Origin: Chitinophaga chungangae
GTDB taxonomy: Bacteria > Bacteroidota > Bacteroidia > Chitinophagales > Chitinophagaceae
Assembly (NCBI RefSeq): GCF_017742215.1
Contig: NZ_JAGHKP010000002.1
Location: 778,737 to 842,736, forward strand
Length of the DNA stretch: 64,000 nucleotides
Direction: 5' to 3'
The notes under the pieces were generated by a model. That model was given only the letters and a program-made list of their open reading frames with translations, was not told the DNA's origin and did not search any database. A program made the position numbers and the translations under genes. Shown in pieces: positions 33,965-42,371 of the stretch (position 1 is its first letter; every line of letters begins with the position of its first letter).

Positions 33965-35107
33965 CTACAACCGTTCCTGGTTGCGGAGCCAGCGCTCGGG
34001 GATCTCGTTGTTGCTGGCCAGCAGGTAATCGGTATACGCGCAGGGCACGAAATTTTTATCGGGCAGCTGCATCCACCAGCGGCCGGTTTTTTTGCTTTTG
34101 AGGAAGATGGTGTCGATATCAGTGAAGGCTATATGAAATTCGAGGAAAGATTCTCTTTCGGCGAGCTGCGCTTCCTTGTTCTTTACCGAACGGCCGTCCA
34201 TAAAATACCAGAGCATCTGGGAAATTTGTTTGGCGGTAAGCTGGTCGCGGTCTTTTTCGGGAAGGTAGCCGTAAATGCCGTAGGTGCTCAGCTGCGAGCT
34301 CATGCCGGCGTAACGGGAAAGGGCGCAGGCTTCTTCGCCGCTGAAACCGTTGGGGGAAAGGGAATTGGCCGGCGCGTCCGTATGTTTGATCATACTGATA
34401 TCTACGCTGAACAGGTCCGTATTGCGCAGCACCGGTTCGATCTCTTCGAGGTTTTCGCGCACTTTGCCGAGGCGGTAACAGTCGAAGCGGAGCTTGTCCA
34501 GCGTTTCGAGCATGCGCGGCTGCACGAAGTAGCTCTGGAAGCCGATGTGGTTGTAATGGCGGAGATAGTTAGGCTGTTCCATGAACATTTCCAGCAGGAA
34601 ACGTTTGCTGCGCAGCGGCGACGTTTCGTGGAGGTCCATCAGCGCATCGGCAACCGTGGCTTCGATGATATATTTTTTGCTGGCGTAGGCCTGGTATTGC
34701 GCGTAGGTGAGGTCGTGCGATCCGCCGAGGATGATCACGGTTTTGCCGGCGTCGATCAGTTCGGTCACGACGGTTTTCAAAGCGGCATAAGTATCGGCGA
34801 GGGTGCGGCCGGTGAGGACGTTGCCGGCGTCTGCGAGGCGAACGTCTTTATGCCAGTGATAAAGCTGGTAAAACTCGCGGCGGATAACATCCGGGGCGGA
34901 GTGGCCATTGTTGGGCGTGCCGTTGCCGCGTTCTTCGCCGGCGCCGAGGAGGATAATATCCGCGCTGTCGAGGTCGGGCGTATGGTCTTCGTCGTACAGG
35001 TCGATCAGGCTACCGATCTGCAGATCGTCATACGGTTCATCATCATTCAATCGGGCTTTGGACACCGGAGCAAGGTAATCCTGCAAGTGTGGAAAGTCTA
35101 TCATCAC
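33965..35107 (-). CDS. Arginase-fold protein (formimidoylglutamase-like), partly degenerate
   Basis: A 380-residue ureohydrolase-fold protein. The core GKTVIILGGSHDLTYAQYQAY (from 121), DALMD (154-158) and FSVDISMIKHTDAP (233-246) line up with the arginase motifs GGxH, DAHxD and SxDxDxxDP. One metal-binding His (DAHxD) is Leu156 and one Asp (DxD) is Ser238, so the Mn2 site looks incomplete. Bacteroidota paralogues are commonly labelled formimidoylglutamase or arginase; a non-catalytic or altered role is possible. The Met-Met start gives 35107 or 35104. Confidence 0.7.
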   Translation of the reverse strand: MMIDFPHLQDYLAPVSKARLNDDEPYDDLQIGSLIDLYDEDHTPDLDSADIILLGAGEERGNGTPNNGHSAPDVIRREFYQLYHWHKDVRLADAGNVLTGRTLADTYAALKTVVTELIDAGKTVIILGGSHDLTYAQYQAYASKKYIIEATVADALMDLHETSPLRSKRFLLEMFMEQPNYLRHYNHIGFQSYFVQPRMLETLDKLRFDCYRLGKVRENLEEIEPVLRNTDLFSVDISMIKHTDAPANSLSPNGFSGEEACALSRYAGMSSQLSTYGIYGYLPEKDRDQLTAKQISQMLWYFMDGRSVKNKEAQLAERESFLEFHIAFTDIDTIFLKSKKTGRWWMQLPDKNFVPCAYTDYLLASNNEIPERWLRNQERL

Positions 35108-35412
35108 AACGGATATTATTTGCCCGCAAACCTACAACAAGAATTTTGAAATTCATGCGAGGGCCTTGTTGTTCATTATAAAATGAACAGCGGTGGTATC
35201 AGGGAGGATGGTTTGGGTGAAGATGGCCCGTTGGCTTTGGCGTCCGGGCTTTCCGCTGTGCGTGGCGCATCAGCTCAATAACGTGTGGATAGTTACCAGA
35301 AACAGTTTGCGGCGATTTGCGGCGATGGTCTGTTCTTTTGATCAACCTGAAAAAATGCGCAGTAAGATCGTGGCAGGTCTGATGCTACCGGATACGTACG
35401 CTGGTTGCTGGT
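35108..35412. other. Gap between arginase-fold and small-protein genes
   Basis: About 305 bp. A plus-strand frame at 35193-35432 is Trp/Cys/Arg-rich, matches nothing I know and overlaps the next gene, so I do not call it. No hairpin with a T-run is evident. Confidence 0.4.
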
Positions 35413-35700
35413 TTAATTTTTGTGGACGATGAACTCAAATGCTTTCGGTTCCTTACGGAAGAAGGCGCGCTCCAGGATACGGCGTTTACTGCTCACACGA
35501 TGTTTGTTGCAATCCGCAACTTCCGTGGCAGCGGCCAGGTAATCCATGGTTTCAACAACGCTCAGCATATCGCTGATCTGTTTAACCTCGTGCTGGATCT
35601 CCTGCTCGTTGTAGCGGTCTTCATGTAACAAAATGAGTAAATCCCTCTCTACAGGCTTCATGCTGATTACGTTTGATTGTTTTTCTCTTATTGTTGACAT
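35413..35700 (-). CDS. Hypothetical small helical protein
   Basis: A ~95-residue, highly charged protein (KPVERDLLILLHEDRYNEQEIQHEVKQISDML then Tyr-Leu-Ala-Ala-Ala-Thr-Glu). It seems all-helical, without membrane segment or signal peptide; I do not recognise a family. Start at 35700 or 35712. It lies 80 bp downstream of a small lipoprotein gene on the same strand. Confidence 0.5.
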   Translation of the reverse strand: MSTIREKQSNVISMKPVERDLLILLHEDRYNEQEIQHEVKQISDMLSVVETMDYLAAATEVADCNKHRVSSKRRILERAFFRKEPKAFEFIVHKN

Positions 35701-35780
35701 CAAATTTTTCAATAACGCGGTCCATTTCCTGCAATACAGGTAATCAAGGAATGGAGAGGTATAGCGATTAAATTATCCGA

Positions 35781-35906
35781 TTAGTGTTTCATCCGCCCCG
35801 TTGGATTGGGAGGGCATCCGCAATCGTTTTTCTTCAGCACACTGCAACCTGACCACGCTAAACTTCCCATTACTAAGAAAACTAAAATCCATGTATACTT
35901 TTTCAT
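35781..35906 (-). CDS. Small lipoprotein, 41 residues
   Basis: A short gene. The product starts MKKYTWILVFLVMGS, has a lipobox-like SGC (Cys21), and a mature part of 21 residues containing KKNDCGCPP. The Asp-Cys-Gly-Cys-Pro pattern resembles small cysteine-containing lipoproteins that I have seen in Bacteroidota, but I cannot name a function. A clean start, signal and stop support it as a real gene. Confidence 0.6.
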   Translation of the reverse strand: MKKYTWILVFLVMGSLAWSGCSVLKKNDCGCPPNPTGRMKH

Positions 35907-36021
35907 ACTTCTGTATATAGTTCGCCCCTTTTATTTGCTAGTCAGTCTCCGTGGGTGTTTACCTTTTCTTAACAATGATCATTTCTAAATTAAGCTATTT
36001 TCGCAAAAAAATTTTATTTAT

Positions 36022-37122
36022 TTGTCCACAAGCTTCCCGGCCAGAAAAAAAGTGCTGATCGTTCCGCTCGATTGGGGCCTTGGCCACGCCACGCGCGACA
36101 TTCCGCTGATTCACGAACTACTAAACGCTGGTTGTGAGGTAGTTATTGCCGCGGAGGGCAAACATGCCGCCCTGCTCTCCCGGGAATTCCCGGAGCTTAC
36201 CATTCTTCCTCTTCCCGGATACCACATCACCTACTCGCAAAAAGGCCTCTTTTTCGGGCTGAAGATCCTCCAGCAGGTACCCAAAATATGGAAAGCCGTG
36301 CAGTATGAACAGGCCTGGCTCCGCAAAACCGCGGCTGAGCACAATATCAGCGCTGTGATTTCAGACAACCGTTTCGGTCTCTACCATTCATCCATCCCCA
36401 CCGTGTTCATTTCCCACCAGCTGCTCATCAAAACGCCCTTCGGCGGCCTTACCGAGCGCCTGCTGCAAAAAATGAACTACCGCTTCATCAACCGTTATTC
36501 CGCCTGCTGGATACCTGATTTCGCCGGCGAGCCCAACCTCAGCGGCGAGCTCGCTCATCCTTCCAGCCTGCCTGACAATACCTCGTATCTCGGCTGCCTC
36601 AGCCGCTTTGAGCCGAAAGACGGCGTGGAAAAAAAATATGACCTCCTCGCCCTCATTTCCGGCCCCGAACCACAACGCACCAATCTCGAAGAACTGCTGC
36701 TGGCGCAGATCAAACAAATGCCCGGCCTCAAAGTGCTGATCGTGAGCGGCCGGCCCGACGAGGCCTCCGAAAAAGAGATCATCCCCGGCGTTACGCAGGT
36801 GAGCCACCTCGACGCCAAAGCGCTGAACGAAGCCATGCTGGCGGCAGATATGGTGCTCAGCCGCTCCGGTTACACCACCCTCATGGACCTTGCCAAACTA
36901 GATAAGAAAGCCATTCTCATTCCCACGCCCGGCCAGTCTGAACAGGAATACCTCGGCAAATACCTGATGCAAAAAGGTTATTTCTACAGCGTGCCGCAGT
37001 TGCGGTTCAACCTGCGGGAAGCGCTGAACGCCACCCGCACGTTCCCGTTCACGCCGTTCCGGCAAGGGCAGAACATGGATGCCTATAAAAAAGTAGTGCG
37101 GGATTTTGTAAAAACGCTTTAA
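36022..37122 (+). CDS. MurG-like (GT28) glycosyltransferase family protein
   Basis: A 366-residue GT-B protein. The N-terminal KKVLIVPLDWGLGHATRDIPLIHELLNAG contains the Gly-rich donor-domain entry with GHATR. The C-terminal half has LALISGPEPQRTNLEELLL, the MurG-type HLDAKALNEAMLAADMVLSRSGYTTLMDLAKLDKKAILIPTPGQSEQEYLGKYL. The closest recognisable group is UDP-N-acetylglucosamine transferase-like proteins. The only start near the domain is TTG at 36022 (Met-Ser-Thr-Ser-Phe), following an in-frame stop 36 bp upstream. Acceptor unknown. Confidence 0.8.
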   Translation: MSTSFPARKKVLIVPLDWGLGHATRDIPLIHELLNAGCEVVIAAEGKHAALLSREFPELTILPLPGYHITYSQKGLFFGLKILQQVPKIWKAVQYEQAWLRKTAAEHNISAVISDNRFGLYHSSIPTVFISHQLLIKTPFGGLTERLLQKMNYRFINRYSACWIPDFAGEPNLSGELAHPSSLPDNTSYLGCLSRFEPKDGVEKKYDLLALISGPEPQRTNLEELLLAQIKQMPGLKVLIVSGRPDEASEKEIIPGVTQVSHLDAKALNEAMLAADMVLSRSGYTTLMDLAKLDKKAILIPTPGQSEQEYLGKYLMQKGYFYSVPQLRFNLREALNATRTFPFTPFRQGQNMDAYKKVVRDFVKTL

Positions 37123-37144
37123 TTTTTTTCTTTCCGCCATAAAA

Positions 37145-37184
37145 AACCCGTTCCAGGTCGCCCTGGAACGGGTTACGTTTTTTT
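37145..37184. terminator. Bidirectional hairpin terminator
   Basis: A perfect 13-bp stem AACCCGTTCCAGG / CCTGGAACGGGTT with 4-nt loop, A-run before and T-run after, between convergent genes. Confidence 0.9.
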
Positions 37185-37214
37185 ATCATTTACGAACCAT
37201 TAACGAAAACCCGC

Positions 37215-37565
37215 TCAGAGCGCGTTTTTCAGCGCTTCCACCGTCTTTTTGTCGTTGCCAATGAAGATCTGTTTGCCGATGATGGCCACCGGCCGTTTCA
37301 GGAACGTGTATTCTTCGAGGATAAGATCGCGGTAATCTTTTTCGGTCAACTCTTTGCCGGCCAGGCCGCGTGCTTTGTACTGCAGCGAACGGCGGCTGAA
37401 CAGCGCTTCGTAGCTGCCCGCCATTTTTTTCATTTCGTCCAGCTGCGCGGGCGTTATTTTTTCCGTTTTGATGTCTTGCAGCGTTGCGCCTTTTTCCACG
37501 GCCTCCACTTCTTTGAGTATCTTCCTGCAGGTGTCGCAGGTAGCCAGGTGATAAATCTTATTCAT
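37215..37565 (-). CDS. ArsC/Spx-family thioredoxin-fold protein
   Basis: A 116-residue protein with the ArsC/Spx family start IYHLATCDTCRKIL (CxxC at Cys9/Cys12) and RSLQYKARGL and LKRPVAIIGKQIFIG later. Members act as arsenate reductases or as RNA-polymerase-binding redox regulators (Spx). I see no other arsenic genes near, so a general redox role is as likely. Convergent with the glycosyltransferase gene and divergent from polA, with only 43 bp between start codons. Confidence 0.88.
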   Translation of the reverse strand: MNKIYHLATCDTCRKILKEVEAVEKGATLQDIKTEKITPAQLDEMKKMAGSYEALFSRRSLQYKARGLAGKELTEKDYRDLILEEYTFLKRPVAIIGKQIFIGNDKKTVEALKNAL

Positions 37566-37596
37566 CCGGTAAAATTATGAATTATGGGTAATTCAT

Positions 37597-37604
37597 TACT
37601 TTTA
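37597..37604 (+). promoter_or_regulatory. Candidate -7 box immediately before polA
   Basis: TACTTTTA (one base from TAnnTTTG) ends 4 bp before the ATG at 37609, which would give a leaderless polA transcript. No strong -33 element is seen. Confidence 0.35.
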
Positions 37605-37608
37605 CCGC

Positions 37609-40440
37609 ATGCACAAGAAACTCTTTTTATTAGATGCCCTGGCGCTCATTTATCGCGCTTATTATGCATTGATTCGCAACCCGAGGCTCACCAGCAAAGG
37701 CAAAAATACCAACGCGCAGTTCGGTTTTACCTCCACCCTGCTGGACCTTCTCAATAAAGAAAAGCCCACGCACATCGCCGTGGCATTTGATACGCACGCC
37801 CCTACCGAAAGGCATACGGACTTCGCCGATTACAAAGCCAACCGCGAAGACGCGCCCGAAGATCTGCTGGCCGCCCTGCCGGACATCAAACGCATCATCG
37901 AAGGATTTAATATTCCCGTGCTGGAAGTGGACGGTTACGAGGCGGACGATATAATCGGCACCGTAGCCTGGCAGGCCGCCGCGCAGGGTTATTCCGTATA
38001 CATGGTTACGCCAGACAAAGATTACGGCCAGCTGGTGAAAGAAAACGTGTTCATCTGGAAACCGCCGGCCCTTGGCAATAAAGAAGAGATCATGGGGCCG
38101 AAGGAAGTGTGCGAGCGCTGGCAGATCAAAAATGTAGACCAGGTGGTCGACATCCTGGGCCTAATGGGCGACGCGGTAGACAACATTCCCGGCATTCCCG
38201 GCGTTGGCGAAAAAACGGCTATGAAACTGCTGGCCGAATGGGGCACGCTCGAAAACGTGATCGCCAATGCGGACAAGATCAGCGGTAAAATGGGCGAAAA
38301 GATCCGCGCTGGCGCTGAAAGCGCGCTGCTTTCGAAAAAACTCGCCACCATCATCACCAACGTTCCCGTTGAATTTCATGAAGAAGATTTCTGCTGCACC
38401 GAAGTGAACAAAGAAAAACTCAGCGAAATTTTCACCGAACTGGAATTTAAAACCCTCGGCAAACGCATACTGGGAGACACTTTCAACGCCATCGGCGGCG
38501 AAACCTCCGGGAAGCCCGTGCAGCAAGACCTCTTCGGTCAGCCCGTGGAAACGCCCGCAGCGGCCGACAATCTCGTGCAGCAGGCGGAAGCCATCGAAAC
38601 CGTAGGGCTGGTGGCGGACAAAAACATCGACAATACGCCGCATACCTATCACCTCGCCGATACGCCGGAAAAACACGCCGAGCTGATAGCCACATTAATG
38701 AAAGAGCCCGCCATCAGCTTCGATACCGAAACCACCGGCACAGACGCCAACGCGGTGGAGATCGTGGGCATGAGCTTTTCCATCAAACCCGGCGAAGGCT
38801 GGTACATTCCCCTGCCGGCAGACCAGGCGGCCGCAAAAGCCATCCTGGAAACATTCCGCCCGCTGTTTGAACGGGAAGACGCGCTGTTTATCGGTCAGAA
38901 CGCCAAATACGATATGATCGTGCTGAAATGGTACGGCATCGAAGTGAAAGGCAAACTGTTCGACACCATGCTCGCGCATTACCTCATCGAGCCGGAAGGT
39001 CGCCGCAGCATGGACCTGCTGAGCGCCCAATACCTGCAATACGCGCCGGTTTCCATCGAAACGCTGATCGGCAAAAAAGGCAAAGGCCAGGGCACCATGC
39101 GCGATGTGGAAATCGAAAAGATCAAGGAATATGCTGCGGAAGATGCGGACATCACGCTGCAGCTGAAATCCAAATTCGAGCCTTTGCTGAAAGAACGGAC
39201 GGTGGAAAATGTGTTTTACGATATTGAGAGTCCGCTCGTGAAAGTGCTCACCGATATGGAATACGAAGGCATCGCCGTAGACCGGCAGGCGCTTTCGGAC
39301 TATTCCCGCGAACTGGAATCGGAGATCAAAAAAGCGGAGGAAAGCGTGTATCAGCAGGCCGGCGTGCGGTTCAACCTCGCTTCGCCCAAACAGCTCGGCG
39401 AAGTGCTGTTCGAAAAACTCCAGCTGGACCCGAAAGCTAAAAAAACCCGCACCGGGCAATATGCAACGGGTGAAGACGTGCTCGCCAAACTCGCCAGCAA
39501 ACATCCCATCGTGGAAAACATCCTCGTGTTCCGCGAAATGAGCAAACTCAAATCCACCTACGTGGATGCGTTGCCGCTGATGATCAACACGCGCACCAAC
39601 CGCGTGCACACCTCGTACAACCAGGCCGTGGCCGTTACCGGCCGTCTCAGCTCCAACAATCCGAACCTTCAGAATATTCCCATCCGTACGGAAAGGGGCC
39701 GCGAAGTGCGCAAAGCCTTCGTGCCGCGCAGCGAAGAATTTACGCTGCTTTCCGCGGACTATTCCCAGATCGAGCTGCGCATCATCGCCGCTATTTCCGA
39801 AGATGCCAACATGCTGGAAGCGTTCCGCAGCAACCAGGACATTCACACTGCCACCGCGGCAAAGGTCTACGGAGTTGACCTTTCTGAGGTGACCTCGGAT
39901 ATGCGCCGCAACGCGAAAAGCGTAAACTTCGGCATTATCTACGGCCAGAGCGCGTTTGGCCTCAGCGAAAACCTGGGCATCCCGCGCAGCGAGGCAAAAA
40001 GCCTGATCGATAATTATTTTGCGCAGTACCCTTCCATCAAAAGTTACATGGAAAACCAGGTGAGCTTCGCCAAACAGTCCGGCTACGTGCAAACCCTGAT
40101 GGGGCGTAAACGCTGGCTGAAAGACATCAATTCTTCCAACGCCGTGGTGCGTGGTTTTGCGGAGCGGAACGCCATCAACATGCCCATCCAGGGAACGGCG
40201 GCGGACCTGATCAAACTCGCCATGATAGCGCTTCACAAGACTTTCAAACAACATAATTTCCGCTCGCGCATGATTCTCCAGGTGCATGACGAGTTGGTGT
40301 TCGACGCGCACCTGGACGAGGTGGAAACCATCAAACCCCTGATCATCGAAGGCATGCGCAACGCCATGCCGAAGCTGGCCGAAAAACTGCCCATCGAAGC
40401 GGAGATCGGCACTGGTAAAAACTGGCTGGAAGCACATTGA
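37609..40440 (+). CDS. polA: DNA polymerase I
   Basis: A 943-residue polymerase with all three parts. The 5'-3' exonuclease (about 1-290) has FLLDALALIYRAYYAL, VDGYEADDIIGT and GVGEKTAMKLL. The 3'-5' proofreading domain (about 355-560) has SFDTETTGTDAN, QNAKYDM and YAAEDAD, so the exonuclease residues appear intact. The polymerase (about 600-943) has SADYSQIELRI, RRNAKSVNFGIIYGQS and the C-terminal QVHDELVF. It fills gaps in repair and removes RNA primers. Slightly longer than E. coli Pol I (928). Confidence 0.97.
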   Translation: MHKKLFLLDALALIYRAYYALIRNPRLTSKGKNTNAQFGFTSTLLDLLNKEKPTHIAVAFDTHAPTERHTDFADYKANREDAPEDLLAALPDIKRIIEGFNIPVLEVDGYEADDIIGTVAWQAAAQGYSVYMVTPDKDYGQLVKENVFIWKPPALGNKEEIMGPKEVCERWQIKNVDQVVDILGLMGDAVDNIPGIPGVGEKTAMKLLAEWGTLENVIANADKISGKMGEKIRAGAESALLSKKLATIITNVPVEFHEEDFCCTEVNKEKLSEIFTELEFKTLGKRILGDTFNAIGGETSGKPVQQDLFGQPVETPAAADNLVQQAEAIETVGLVADKNIDNTPHTYHLADTPEKHAELIATLMKEPAISFDTETTGTDANAVEIVGMSFSIKPGEGWYIPLPADQAAAKAILETFRPLFEREDALFIGQNAKYDMIVLKWYGIEVKGKLFDTMLAHYLIEPEGRRSMDLLSAQYLQYAPVSIETLIGKKGKGQGTMRDVEIEKIKEYAAEDADITLQLKSKFEPLLKERTVENVFYDIESPLVKVLTDMEYEGIAVDRQALSDYSRELESEIKKAEESVYQQAGVRFNLASPKQLGEVLFEKLQLDPKAKKTRTGQYATGEDVLAKLASKHPIVENILVFREMSKLKSTYVDALPLMINTRTNRVHTSYNQAVAVTGRLSSNNPNLQNIPIRTERGREVRKAFVPRSEEFTLLSADYSQIELRIIAAISEDANMLEAFRSNQDIHTATAAKVYGVDLSEVTSDMRRNAKSVNFGIIYGQSAFGLSENLGIPRSEAKSLIDNYFAQYPSIKSYMENQVSFAKQSGYVQTLMGRKRWLKDINSSNAVVRGFAERNAINMPIQGTAADLIKLAMIALHKTFKQHNFRSRMILQVHDELVFDAHLDEVETIKPLIIEGMRNAMPKLAEKLPIEAEIGTGKNWLEAH

Positions 40441-40455
40441 TCTCACTTGAAATAA

Positions 40456-40485
40456 TGGCAGGGGACATCGTTAGTACCCCTGCCA
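40456..40485 (+). other. Hairpin downstream of polA without a U-tract
   Basis: TGGCAGGGG (40456-40464) pairs perfectly with CCCCTGCCA (40477-40485) around a 12-nt loop, beginning 15 bp after the polA stop codon. No T-run follows, so termination is uncertain; it may protect the 3' end. Confidence 0.5.
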
Positions 40486-40562
40486 ATATGCCCCCAAAAA
40501 ACTGTCAATTCTTTCCTGGCATACCCCTTGCATTTCCGGAAATCGTTTACTAGTTTTCGTAT

Positions 40563-41123
40563 ATGATCCAAACCACGAGGTTACAATTGTTGCCCTGCAC
40601 GTTAAAATATTTCGAAGCGGTTTTGCATGGGAATGAAGCATTAGCGCAATTACTGGGGGCAGATGTGCCTGAAGACTGGACGGAATTTCCTGAGATGGTG
40701 CTGGTAGCGTATGATAAAATGCGCAATGATCCGACTTTGTTGGGATGGTTCTTTTACCTGGCCGTTCACCGGGCAGACAACCGGTTGATCGGTACCGCCA
40801 GTTTTAAAGGACGGCCGGATGCCAACGGCGCGGTAGAGATCGGTTATGAAGTTTCTTCCGCATACCGGGAACAGGGTTATGCCACCGAAATTGCACAAAC
40901 GCTTATCCGTTTTGCCTTCAGCCATCCGCAGGTAACGAAGGTGATCGCCCATACGCTCGAAGAATATAACGCTGCGGTGAAAGTGCTGCAAAAAGCAGGC
41001 ATGCATTTCGCCGGCACGGTGAATAGCACCGATGCGGACGAGCTGTGGCGCTGGGAGATCGCGCGCGAACAATACGAAACCAGTAACGATAATACCGCTC
41101 ATCAATCCGCCGGAGGCCAGTAA
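40563..41123 (+). CDS. GNAT family N-acetyltransferase
   Basis: A 186-residue acetyltransferase of the RimJ/RimL type: TTRLQLLPCTLKYFEAVL at the start, LIGTASFKGRPDANGAVEIGYEVSSAYREQGYATEIAQTLI (acetyl-CoA site) and HTLEEYNAAVKVLQKAGM with the usual Asn-x-x-Ala-x-x-Val-Leu-x-Lys-x-Gly. The target is unknown. A TAGTTTTC box lies just upstream of the ATG. Confidence 0.93.
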   Translation: MIQTTRLQLLPCTLKYFEAVLHGNEALAQLLGADVPEDWTEFPEMVLVAYDKMRNDPTLLGWFFYLAVHRADNRLIGTASFKGRPDANGAVEIGYEVSSAYREQGYATEIAQTLIRFAFSHPQVTKVIAHTLEEYNAAVKVLQKAGMHFAGTVNSTDADELWRWEIAREQYETSNDNTAHQSAGGQ

Positions 41124-41135
41124 ACACCCGCTTCT

Positions 41136-41143
41136 TACATTTG
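41136..41143 (+). promoter_or_regulatory. Candidate -7 box of the C1 peptidase gene
   Basis: TACATTTG is a perfect match to TAnnTTTG, 27 bp before the ATG at 41171. No TTTG is seen at the -33 spacing. Confidence 0.4.
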
Positions 41144-41170
41144 CTTTTCTAAACCAACTAAAGCAAGCGC

Positions 41171-42319
41171 ATGAAGAAATTGTTGATGAGCGCAGCAGTA
41201 TTATGGAGCATTACTGCCGCAGCGCAAACCACCCTTCCGCAAACCAACCGGGAAGGCAGCCAATACCAGTTCACCGTTCTGAAAAATATCGACGCCTATG
41301 CCGTGCAGAACCAGGGCCACACCGGCACCTGCTGGTCTTTCTCCGGACTTTCATTTTTTGAATCAGAGCTGCTCCGCAACGGGAAAGGCAATAATCTTAA
41401 TCTCAGCGAAATGTTCGTGGTACGTAAGATGTACCCGCTCAAAGCCGCCAACTACGTGCGTATGCACGGCAAAGCCAATTTCGGCGAAGGCGGCGGCTTC
41501 CCGGACGACCTGCTGTGCCTCCGCAAATACGGCCTCGTACCGCAGGACGTGTACGACGGCAACCGTGAGAAAACTTATAACCACTCCGAAATGCTCGGCC
41601 TCCTGGAACCGATGCTGAAAAAGATCGGCGAGGCGCAAACCATAAATCCCAGCTGGCAAAAAGCCCTGGACGGCGTGCTGGACGCATATATCGGCGCTAC
41701 ACCCGAAAACTTCCAGTACAACGGCAAAGCTTACACCCCGCAGTCTTTCGCCAAAGAGCTCGGCCTGAATGCAGATGATTACGTGATCGTTTCTTCCTTC
41801 ACCCACCACCCTTTTTATCAGCAGTTCGTGCTCGAAGTACCGGATAACTGGAACTGGGAAAAAGTATACAACGTGCCGCTGAACGAATTCACCAACATCG
41901 CGGAGCAGGCCGTCATGAACGGCTACACCATTGCGTGGGCGGCAGACGTGAGCGAAAAAGGATTTTCTTTTAAAGACGGCCTCGCTATCGTTCCTGAAAA
42001 AGACTGGGCGGACATTTCGCCGAAAGAACGCGAAACGCTGTTCACCCAGCCCGCGAAAGAAAAAACCATCACGCAGGAAAACCGGCAGCTGGCTTTCGAC
42101 AACTACGAAACGCAGGACGATCATGGCATGCACATCACCGGCCTGGCAAAAGACCAGCAGGGCAATAAGTTCTTTATCGTGAAAAATTCATGGGGAACCG
42201 CCAATTCCTGCGGCGGTTACTTCTATGCTTCCGTTCCGTATTTCGCCTACAAAACCACCTGTTACATGGTGAACAAAAAAGCGATCCCGGCAGCGCTGGC
42301 GAAGAAAATGGGGATCTGA
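41171..42319 (+). CDS. C1B aminopeptidase, bleomycin-hydrolase-like, exported
   Basis: A papain-fold cysteine aminopeptidase, 382 residues, with a signal peptide (ending AAAQ). Active-site Gln and Cys in VQNQGHTGTCWSFSGLSFFESEL, His in DDHGMHITGLAKD and Asn in FFIVKNSWG. The pattern matches PepC/bleomycin hydrolase more than endopeptidases; family members are usually cytosolic hexamers, whereas this one is exported. It probably trims peptides in the periplasm. It is followed by a strong terminator. Confidence 0.9.
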   Translation: MKKLLMSAAVLWSITAAAQTTLPQTNREGSQYQFTVLKNIDAYAVQNQGHTGTCWSFSGLSFFESELLRNGKGNNLNLSEMFVVRKMYPLKAANYVRMHGKANFGEGGGFPDDLLCLRKYGLVPQDVYDGNREKTYNHSEMLGLLEPMLKKIGEAQTINPSWQKALDGVLDAYIGATPENFQYNGKAYTPQSFAKELGLNADDYVIVSSFTHHPFYQQFVLEVPDNWNWEKVYNVPLNEFTNIAEQAVMNGYTIAWAADVSEKGFSFKDGLAIVPEKDWADISPKERETLFTQPAKEKTITQENRQLAFDNYETQDDHGMHITGLAKDQQGNKFFIVKNSWGTANSCGGYFYASVPYFAYKTTCYMVNKKAIPAALAKKMGI

Positions 42320-42344
42320 TCCTCCGGAGAAGAAATTTTGAAAG

Positions 42345-42371
42345 TCCCGGCGCAGTGCCGGGATTTTTTTT
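42345..42371 (+). terminator. Intrinsic terminator after the C1 peptidase gene
   Basis: TCCCGGC (42345-42351), 5-nt loop, GCCGGGA (42357-42363), then eight T. It overlaps the end of the convergent TsaC-like gene. Confidence 0.85.

Noticed and set aside
35193-35432. Plus-strand 79-codon open frame
   Set aside because: Trp/Cys/Arg-rich, no family match, and overlaps the better minus-strand small gene.
38695-40446. 583-codon minus-strand open frame opposite polA
   Set aside because: Antisense to the proofreading and polymerase domains; His/Phe/Val-rich without family pattern.
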